Assembly (NCBI GenBank): GCA_023419095.1
Contig: JAEZYN010000081.1
Coordinates: 1-11,808 of the forward strand
Source: Bacteroidota bacterium
GTDB lineage: Bacteria; Bacteroidota; Bacteroidia; Flavobacteriales; Weeksellaceae
DNA: 11,808 bases
Direction: 5' to 3'
The translations under genes and the position numbers were made by a program. Each line of letters begins with the position of its first letter. Position 1 is the first letter of the stretch. Below, in pieces: positions 6,652 through 11,808 of this stretch. The notes below the pieces were generated by a model. The model worked only from the letters and a program-made list of their open reading frames with translations. It was not told the origin of the DNA and made no database searches.

Positions 6652-7026
6652 TTAAACGAGTTTCGGCGGTTGCCAGATGGAGTCAAAAAGTGAAGTAAAA
6701 AATGGAACTTTAGCCGGATAAACCGGTTCGTTTGCGACGACAATCGACAAATCTGAAAGTACATTTTCAGGCGATATGTAGGTAAAAACAAAACTTACCA
6801 CACAAGAATGGCAATTTGCACAGTCGTTGCTGCAATTGTTTTTGTCTGAATTTTTTTTGCCGGAACTCTCGTGACAGGATTTTGTAGTTTGCGTATCGCA
6901 GCAATCGGATTTATTTGCGGACGCGTCGCAGCACTGCTCAGTTTCCTGCGCAAAAAGCGTTTGAGTCGGCAGAATAAAAATGCCCAACCCTAGCACTATT
7001 AAAAATATTTTAAATGACTTTGACAC
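6652..7026 (-). CDS. Small exported cysteine-rich protein, possible metal-binding partner of the receptor
   Basis: The 124-residue protein has a signal peptide (about 1-26, ending FAQ). A cysteine-rich mature part follows: CC, CC, a single C near a His, then the cluster CSNDCANCHSC (about 65-75). The C-terminus is hydrophobic and ends IWQPPKLV. I recall similar small proteins ending IWQPPK in other Flavobacteriia next to metal-related TonB receptors, but know no characterised function. The start is GTG at 7026: there is no ATG anywhere in the upstream open frame, and a strong promoter ends at 7034. The mRNA is therefore leaderless or nearly so. It lies 72 bases upstream of the receptor gene on the same strand. 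The role in metal binding is inferred from cysteine content and context. Confidence 0.75.
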   Translation of the reverse strand: MSKSFKIFLIVLGLGIFILPTQTLFAQETEQCCDASANKSDCCDTQTTKSCHESSGKKNSDKNNCSNDCANCHSCVVSFVFTYISPENVLSDLSIVVANEPVYPAKVPFFTSLFDSIWQPPKLV

Positions 7027-7033
7027 GTAGCTG

Positions 7034-7064
7034 CAAAATTAGTAATTTAAAATTAACGCTCAAA
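7034..7064 (-). promoter_or_regulatory. Promoter of the cysteine-rich protein / TonB receptor operon
   Basis: On the minus strand TTTG (7064-7061), 19 bases, then TAATTTTG (7041-7034) matches the Bacteroidota -33/-7 promoter pattern, with the same spacing as the suf promoter. The GTG start follows after seven bases, so little or no 5' leader is possible. Confidence 0.7.
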
Positions 7065-7086
7065 CCATTTGTAAACACCGAATAGC

Positions 7087-7100
7087 ATGACACTTGTCAT
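7087..7100. promoter_or_regulatory. Inverted repeat upstream of the metal-cassette promoter
   Basis: ATGACA and TGTCAT form perfect six-base arms separated by two bases. The site overlaps the stop codon of the GLPGLI gene and lies 22 bases upstream of the -33 element of the next promoter. It could be an operator or chance; no T-run follows, so it is not an intrinsic terminator. Confidence 0.3.
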
Positions 7101-7906
7101 TTAAGCTCGATGGGATTGTTGTTTTTTTGAATTTCCTCCTTCAGACGGTTTTCAAGCTGTCGCCGCTGATTGGGATCTGCATTTCGTGCGCCTCCACGCC
7201 CCGCGCCTCTTCCCGCCTGCATCGCAGCTACCGGATCGTTCCTGTAATTTGCCATCTGTTTCTCAAAATCTTTTCGGTTTATTTTGAGTATGTTTCCGTT
7301 CGTATTTAGAGTTTGAATTTCACCAACTTTGCGCGTTTCTTTTAAGTCAAATGAATAATCGCCTTTAGAGTCTTCCACTTTCACGATAAGTCCCGGCAGA
7401 CCGGAAAATTTGTACGGCCCGTCCTGAAATGGAATTTCGTTCGCAAACCACGCATACCATGTTCTTCCTGCAAATTGTGTTTCGGCTTTCTGGGTTTTGT
7501 AATCGCCGATTGTGGCTGTTTCAGGCAGAATTTTCCAATCCATCGGCCGGTCCTCAGCGTACGAATACTGGTCGTGTGCGATTCTACCCGTAAATGTTTT
7601 TGTACCGTTTGCCAAATCTTTTTCAATTACAAAATCAATATTTGAACGAAGATTTTCCATCTGCGAGCGATCGAAACCTGCGCCACCGGTTTGGCGTGCA
7701 CGGGCAAAAAGTGAATCGCGCTGGATTCTTTTTTCGGCATAGAAAACCGATTTCGCAGGGGAAACATCCAAAATTGCGGTCTCCGTCTTTATGTCACCGC
7801 GTTGTGTGGAGTCCAGCTTCATTGAAACCTGGTATATAAAACGTGTTGCTTGTGCTGAAACTGTCTGCATCAGCAATACAAGAGCAAAAAACAAGAACTT
7901 TTTCAT
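7097..7906 (-). CDS. GLPGLI family protein
   Basis: The 269-residue exported protein has a signal peptide (about 1-19, ending VSAQ) and the family signature GLPGLI at 169-174, preceded by WYAWFANEIPFQDGPYKF. That places it in the GLPGLI family, a Bacteroidota family of unknown function often found in multiple copies. The C-terminal 50 residues are charged, with a short Gly/Arg run (about 231-241) and a lysine/glutamine-rich tail. The gene ends 70 bases before the metal cassette on the same strand, but that cassette has its own promoter. Its start at 7906 (ATG) fits the signal peptide. It is divergent from the suf operon; no clear promoter of its own is seen. Confidence 0.88.
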   Translation of the reverse strand: MKKFLFFALVLLMQTVSAQATRFIYQVSMKLDSTQRGDIKTETAILDVSPAKSVFYAEKRIQRDSLFARARQTGGAGFDRSQMENLRSNIDFVIEKDLANGTKTFTGRIAHDQYSYAEDRPMDWKILPETATIGDYKTQKAETQFAGRTWYAWFANEIPFQDGPYKFSGLPGLIVKVEDSKGDYSFDLKETRKVGEIQTLNTNGNILKINRKDFEKQMANYRNDPVAAMQAGRGAGRGGARNADPNQRRQLENRLKEEIQKNNNPIELK

Positions 7907-7985
7907 GATGCTTTGATTTAAATATGCCGAAATTGTTAAATGATAACTTTGCTATAACCGTGATAGATAAAACTGTAGTGGCTAA

Positions 7986-8016
7986 TTTGTTATTCGTTAT
8001 ATATTGCGTAATTTTG
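7986..8016 (+). promoter_or_regulatory. suf operon promoter
   Basis: TTTG (7986-7989), 19 bases, TAATTTTG (8009-8016) is a near-ideal Bacteroidota housekeeping promoter. The first gene starts at 8045, leaving an AT-rich leader of about 25 bases. Confidence 0.75.
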
Positions 8017-8023
8017 CAATATA
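8000..8023. promoter_or_regulatory. Candidate operator: inverted repeat over the suf -7 element
   Basis: TATATTGC (8000-8007) and GCAATATA (8016-8023) are perfect eight-base arms with an eight-base spacer that holds all but the last base of the TAATTTTG -7 element. A dimeric repressor bound here would block the promoter. The site does not resemble the classic Fur box or the E. coli IscR sites, so the regulator is unknown. Confidence 0.5.
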
Positions 8024-8044
8024 AAATAAGTCTAAATAAAAACA

Positions 8045-8374
8045 ATGATTAAGGTAAGCGACCAGGCAAAGCAAAAAGCGATTCAGCTGATGACTGAAGA
8101 TGGATTCCGGCCTTTTGAAGACTATATAAGAGTCGGTGTAAAAAGCGGTGGCTGCTCAGGTTTGGAATATGTTTTAAAGTTCGACAGCGAGCGCTCAGAC
8201 TCCGATCAGGTTTTTGAAGATAATGGCATCAAGATCATCATTGAAAAAAAATCGATTCTATATTTAGCCGGAACTGTTTTGGAATATTCCGGCGGCCTCA
8301 ACGGTAAAGGTTTCATATTCAACAACCCGAATGCAAACAGAACCTGCGGTTGTGGTGAATCTTTCAGTTTATAA
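8045..8374 (+). CDS. sufA: A-type iron-sulfur carrier protein (SufA/IscA/ErpA family)
   Basis: The 109-residue protein is a HesB/IscA-type carrier that receives an Fe-S cluster from the scaffold and hands it to apoproteins in the cytoplasm. The three conserved ligand cysteines are present: Cys37 in SGGCSGL and Cys101/Cys103 in the C-terminal TCGCGESF. Length and layout are normal. It is first in the suf operon, behind a strong promoter, with sufB starting only six bases after its stop. The symbol sufA is chosen from context; by sequence alone IscA or ErpA would fit equally. Confidence 0.92.
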   Translation: MIKVSDQAKQKAIQLMTEDGFRPFEDYIRVGVKSGGCSGLEYVLKFDSERSDSDQVFEDNGIKIIIEKKSILYLAGTVLEYSGGLNGKGFIFNNPNANRTCGCGESFSL

Positions 8375-8380
8375 AATATT

Positions 8381-9829
8381 ATGTCAAAATATACAGAAGA
8401 CGACCTGAGAGTCGATCTTGAAAATCAGAAATACGAATACGGTTGGGAAACCGACATTGAATACGAAGAATTCCCTCTTGGGCTGAATGAAGATGTCGTG
8501 CGAATGATTTCGGCCAAAAAAAATGAGCCGGAATGGATGACGGAATGGAGGCTTGAAGCTTTCAGGATCTGGCAGAAAATGGAAGAGCCCACGTGGGCGA
8601 ATGTCCGTTATGAGTCGCCAGATTTCCAGGCCATCCGTTACTACGCCGCGCCTAAGAAAAAACCTGAATTGGCGAGTCTTGATGAAGTAGATCCGGAACT
8701 TTTGAAAACTTTTGAGAAGCTGGGGATCAACATCGAAGAACAGAAAAGGCTGGCTGGCGTCGCGGTGGACATCGTAATCGACTCAGTTTCAGTAAAGACA
8801 ACATTTCAGGAAACGCTTAAGGAAAAAGGAATTATTTTCTGCGCAATCTCGGAAGCCATCCAGGAACATCCGGACCTCGTGCGAAAATACATCGGAAAAG
8901 TGGTTCCACGCGGCGATAATTTCTATGCGGCGCTAAATTCCGCTGTATTTTCCGATGGAAGTTTCTGTTATATTCCTAAAGGTGTGAAGTGTCCGATGGA
9001 ACTTTCCACTTATTTCCGAATCAACCAATCAGGTTCAGGCCAGTTCGAAAGAACATTACTAATCGCTGACGAGGGAAGCTATGTATCTTATCTTGAAGGC
9101 TGCACGGCGCCGGCACGTGATGAAAACCAGCTCCATGCCGCTGTGGTAGAGCTAATCGCGATGGATGATGCTGAAATAAAATATTCCACAGTACAAAACT
9201 GGTTCCCGGGTGATTCCGAAGGAAACGGTGGCGTTTTCAACTTTGTTACCAAGCGTGGCGTCTGTGAAAAAAGAGCTAAAATTTCGTGGACCCAGGTTGA
9301 AACCGGTTCTGCTGTGACGTGGAAATATCCGAGCTGCATCCTGAAAGGCGACAACTCAATCGGTGAGTTCTATTCGATCGCGGTGACAAACAACCATCAG
9401 TTCGCTGATACGGGCACGAAAATGATCCACATCGGCAAAAACACCAGATCAACGATCATTTCCAAAGGTATTTCCGCCGGAAAATCAAATAACTCTTACC
9501 GCGGTCTAGTGAAAGTAATGCCGTCTGCGAAAGGCGCGCGGAACTTTTCACAATGTGATTCGCTTCTGATGGGCAACGAATGTGGCGCGCACACTTTCCC
9601 TTACATCGAAATCAAGGACCCAAGCGCACAACTGGAGCACGAAGCAACAACCTCGAAAATCGGGGAAGATCAAATCTTTTACTGCAACCAGCGCGGCATC
9701 AATACTGAAAAAGCAATTGCACTGATCGTCAACGGTTTCGGGAAGGAAGTACTGAACAAATTACCGATGGAATTTGCCATTGAAGCCCAAAAACTGTTGG
9801 AAATATCACTTGAAGGCAGTGTCGGCTAA
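8381..9829 (+). CDS. sufB: Fe-S cluster assembly scaffold subunit SufB
   Basis: SufB forms the SufBC2D complex with SufC and SufD, on which Fe-S clusters are built from sulfur delivered by SufS/SufE-type partners. The 482-residue product is full length. It carries SYLEGCTAPA with Cys241, RNFSQCDSLLMG with Cys392 and LEHEATTSKI with His420. The spacings (151 and 28 residues) equal those of E. coli Cys254, Cys405 and His433, implicated in sulfur transfer and cluster formation. FYCNQRGI near the end is the usual family motif. It sits six bases after the carrier gene and 75 bases before sufC; the sequence between them has a weak hairpin but no terminator. Confidence 0.97.
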   Translation: MSKYTEDDLRVDLENQKYEYGWETDIEYEEFPLGLNEDVVRMISAKKNEPEWMTEWRLEAFRIWQKMEEPTWANVRYESPDFQAIRYYAAPKKKPELASLDEVDPELLKTFEKLGINIEEQKRLAGVAVDIVIDSVSVKTTFQETLKEKGIIFCAISEAIQEHPDLVRKYIGKVVPRGDNFYAALNSAVFSDGSFCYIPKGVKCPMELSTYFRINQSGSGQFERTLLIADEGSYVSYLEGCTAPARDENQLHAAVVELIAMDDAEIKYSTVQNWFPGDSEGNGGVFNFVTKRGVCEKRAKISWTQVETGSAVTWKYPSCILKGDNSIGEFYSIAVTNNHQFADTGTKMIHIGKNTRSTIISKGISAGKSNNSYRGLVKVMPSAKGARNFSQCDSLLMGNECGAHTFPYIEIKDPSAQLEHEATTSKIGEDQIFYCNQRGINTEKAIALIVNGFGKEVLNKLPMEFAIEAQKLLEISLEGSVG

Positions 9830-9865
9830 GATTACAGATTATTTAAAAACTAAAAAGCAAACGGT

Positions 9866-9885
9866 GCAGTTTTAAATTAAGCTGC
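9866..9885 (+). other. Weak hairpin in the sufB-sufC spacer
   Basis: GCAGTTT pairs with AAGCTGC (one T-G wobble) around a six-base AT loop. There is no T-run, so it is unlikely to terminate transcription; it might affect mRNA stability or the sufC start region. It could be chance. Confidence 0.2.
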
Positions 9886-9904
9886 TGCGTTGATGAAAAT
9901 TATT

Positions 9905-10648
9905 ATGTTAGCAATCAACAACTTACACGCACAAATAGAAGACGGCGTAGAAATTTTAAAAGGGATAAACCTTCAGATAAATCCGGGCGAAGTTCACGCC
10001 ATCATGGGACCGAACGGCGCAGGGAAGTCAACACTTTCATCTGTAATCGCCGGAAAGGAAGATTACGAAGTTACAGAAGGAGAAATCCAGTTCCGTGGCG
10101 AGAATATCGTGGAAGACGCGCCGGAAGACCGCGCACACAAAGGGATTTTCATGTCGTTTCAGTATCCGGTAGAGATTCCGGGTGTTTCTGTAACGAATTT
10201 CATAAAGGCAGCCCTGAACGAAACACGCAAAGCAAACGGACTCGAAGATATGCCGGCAAAGGAAATGCTTGCGCTGATCCGTGAAAACTCTGAAAAATTA
10301 GGCATCAAGCGTGATTTTCTTTCGAGATCGCTTAATGAGGGCTTCTCCGGCGGTGAGAAAAAAAGAAATGAAATCTTCCAGATGATGATGCTGAATCCTA
10401 AATTGGCTATCCTGGATGAAACCGATTCCGGTCTCGATATTGATGCGCTGAGAATTGTTGCTGACGGTGTAAACTCATTCCGCAATGAAAACAATGCGGT
10501 ATTACTCATCACGCATTACCAAAGGCTTCTAGATTATATCCAGCCCGATTTCGTGCACGTTTTGGCAGGCGGAAAAATCATCAAGACCGGCGACAAAAAC
10601 CTTGCGTTGGAGCTCGAAGAAAGAGGTTATGACTGGCTTTTGAACTAG
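9905..10648 (+). CDS. sufC: Fe-S cluster assembly ATPase SufC
   Basis: SufC is the ABC-type ATPase of the SufBC2D complex, soluble in the cytoplasm rather than part of a transporter. The 247-residue product has Walker A GPNGAGKST (35-43), a Q-loop in FQYP (about 85-88), the signature FSGGEKKR (147-154), Walker B LAILDE (167-172) with the following D-loop SGLD, and the switch His204 in ITHYQR. The start at ATG 9905 was chosen because the protein family begins MLxIxNLHA. The frame is open upstream to ATG 9893 and TTG 9890, which would add only four or five unconserved residues. There is no visible ribosome binding site. sufD follows after 99 bases. Confidence 0.96.
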   Translation: MLAINNLHAQIEDGVEILKGINLQINPGEVHAIMGPNGAGKSTLSSVIAGKEDYEVTEGEIQFRGENIVEDAPEDRAHKGIFMSFQYPVEIPGVSVTNFIKAALNETRKANGLEDMPAKEMLALIRENSEKLGIKRDFLSRSLNEGFSGGEKKRNEIFQMMMLNPKLAILDETDSGLDIDALRIVADGVNSFRNENNAVLLITHYQRLLDYIQPDFVHVLAGGKIIKTGDKNLALELEERGYDWLLN

Positions 10649-10747
10649 GCCGAAGTCATTAACCATATTTCTAAACGTTAACAGATAAAATTCGGATTTG
10701 CACCAGGCTGAATTCATCGGATTCAAACCTCAAATCTCCAGTTAAAA

Positions 10748-11808
10748 ATGGCTTTATTAGAAAATATTCAAAATAATCACGCAGCTTTCCTTGAAACTCT
10801 GAAACACAGGTTTCTAGATAAAGACAGGACTTCCGCTCTGCAGAGATTCTTTCAGTACGGTTTTCCGACCAGAAAAGATGAGGAATACAAATACACCAAC
10901 CTGCGGGAAATCACTGAGAAAAACTACAATTTCTTCCCCAGCGAAGCATATAATTTCCCGAAAGAAAAATTAGACGATCTGCTTTTAGGCGAAGAGAATT
11001 TTGACCGTGTAGTCTTCGTAAACGGGATTTTAAATAAGGAACTCTCGAAAATCAGCATCGAAAATGTAGAATTTCTGTCGTTCAACTATGCGTTGAATGA
11101 TCCGCTGCACAAAGAAGTGTTTGAAAAATATTTTGATAAGATTGCGGCCAAAAATCTCGCATTCACCAACCTGAACAGCGCCTACTGCAAACAGGGATTT
11201 TTTCTTAAAGTTCCAAAGAATGTGGTAATCGAGAAACCTATTCACATATTCTATATTTCACAGAATCAGCACGATAATAATTTCTACAACACACGAAATC
11301 TGCTGGTTGCAGAAGCCGGTTCAAAAGTGGAAATCATTGAAAGTCACCACAATTTTGACGACCACTTCGTTCTTACAAACACTGTAACTGAAATTTTCAC
11401 CTACCAAAACGCGAAAGCAGATTGGCACAAGCTGCAGAACGACAGCGACAATTCTTACATGATCGATCATACGTTCGCGAAGCAGGAGCGAGACAGCCAA
11501 ACCACTGTAAACACGTTTACATTCGGCGGAAAACTCGTACGTAACAACCTCGATTTCATTCATAATGGCGAGAATATCAATTCATTCATGAACGGAATCA
11601 CGATCATCGGTGGCGAGCAGTTGGCCGATCATCACACCGCCGTGCATCATAACACACCGCACTGCGAGTCTTACCAGAACTACAAGGGAATCTATAAAGA
11701 CAAATCCCGCGGCGTGTTCAACGGAAAGGTTTTCGTGGACAAAATTGCTCAAAAAACCAATGCTTACCAGCAAAACAACAATATTTTGCTCGATGAAGGT
11801 GCCTCTAT
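10748..11808 (+). CDS. sufD: Fe-S cluster assembly protein SufD, 3' end beyond window
   Basis: An uninterrupted frame from ATG 10748 runs off the window end after 353 codons. It encodes the SufB-like partner that completes SufBC2D and is thought to help with iron entry and cluster assembly. Recognisable are DEEYKYTNLREI near the N-terminus (about 44-55), the beta-helix core, and the His-rich stretch ADHHTAVHHNTPHCESYQ followed by YKGIYKDKSRGVFNGKV. Family members usually have about 430-450 residues, so roughly 80-100 are missing. The start follows an A-rich stretch (GTTAAAA) typical of flavobacterial starts. The 99-base gap after sufC has no terminator, so co-transcription is likely. Confidence 0.94.
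   Translation, partial: MALLENIQNNHAAFLETLKHRFLDKDRTSALQRFFQYGFPTRKDEEYKYTNLREITEKNYNFFPSEAYNFPKEKLDDLLLGEENFDRVVFVNGILNKELSKISIENVEFLSFNYALNDPLHKEVFEKYFDKIAAKNLAFTNLNSAYCKQGFFLKVPKNVVIEKPIHIFYISQNQHDNNFYNTRNLLVAEAGSKVEIIESHHNFDDHFVLTNTVTEIFTYQNAKADWHKLQNDSDNSYMIDHTFAKQERDSQTTVNTFTFGGKLVRNNLDFIHNGENINSFMNGITIIGGEQLADHHTAVHHNTPHCESYQNYKGIYKDKSRGVFNGKVFVDKIAQKTNAYQQNNNILLDEGAS

Noticed and set aside
10649..10747. Possible extra small gene or terminator between sufC and sufD
   Set aside because: I found no open frame with a credible start and no stem followed by a T-run; it appears to be a plain intergenic gap within the operon.

Overview
The window looks like a chromosomal segment of a flavobacterium (phylum Bacteroidota, class Flavobacteriia, probably near Chryseobacterium/Kaistella in Weeksellaceae). 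The reasons are promoters of the Bacteroidota type (TTTG, 19 bases, TAATTTTG), no visible Shine-Dalgarno sequences, a GLPGLI-family protein, a TonB receptor of a Bacteroidota-type family, and a SUF operon beginning with an A-type carrier. The family-level assignment is inference from protein resemblance, not from a search.

Bases 1-412 hold a mosaic of tRNA pieces. There is one nearly complete tRNA-like unit (170-252), two tRNA 3' ends (1-36, 341-376) and two Ile-like anticodon arms. All are linked by three copies of the same 18-base hairpin sitting where a normal tRNA arm should be. Two intrinsic terminators punctuate the block. This is the strangest part of the window.

Bases 481-2729 carry pyrD (pyrimidine synthesis, +) and a DUF445 membrane protein (-), which end tail to tail with interlocked stop codons. 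A palindromic promoter region separates the DUF445 gene from msrB (+), an exported methionine sulfoxide reductase. A bidirectional terminator follows msrB.

Bases 3391-7064 are a minus-strand cassette for exported cysteine- and histidine-rich proteins. A small cysteine-rich protein comes first, with a GTG start only seven bases after a strong promoter. A TonB-dependent receptor with two N-terminal heavy-metal-associated domains follows, then a lipoprotein with two copies of a Pro-His-Gly/His-Arg-Cys-Asp motif. Together they suggest capture and transfer of a soft metal, most likely copper, across the outer membrane and periplasm; the metal is inference. A GLPGLI-family protein lies upstream on the same strand.

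Bases 7986-11808 contain the start of a SUF iron-sulfur cluster assembly operon on the plus strand: A-type carrier, sufB, sufC and sufD (cut by the window end). Its promoter is clear, and an 8-base inverted repeat straddles the -7 element like an operator. SufBCD is the scaffold complex and the A-type carrier probably delivers clusters; sufS and sufE would be expected just beyond the window.
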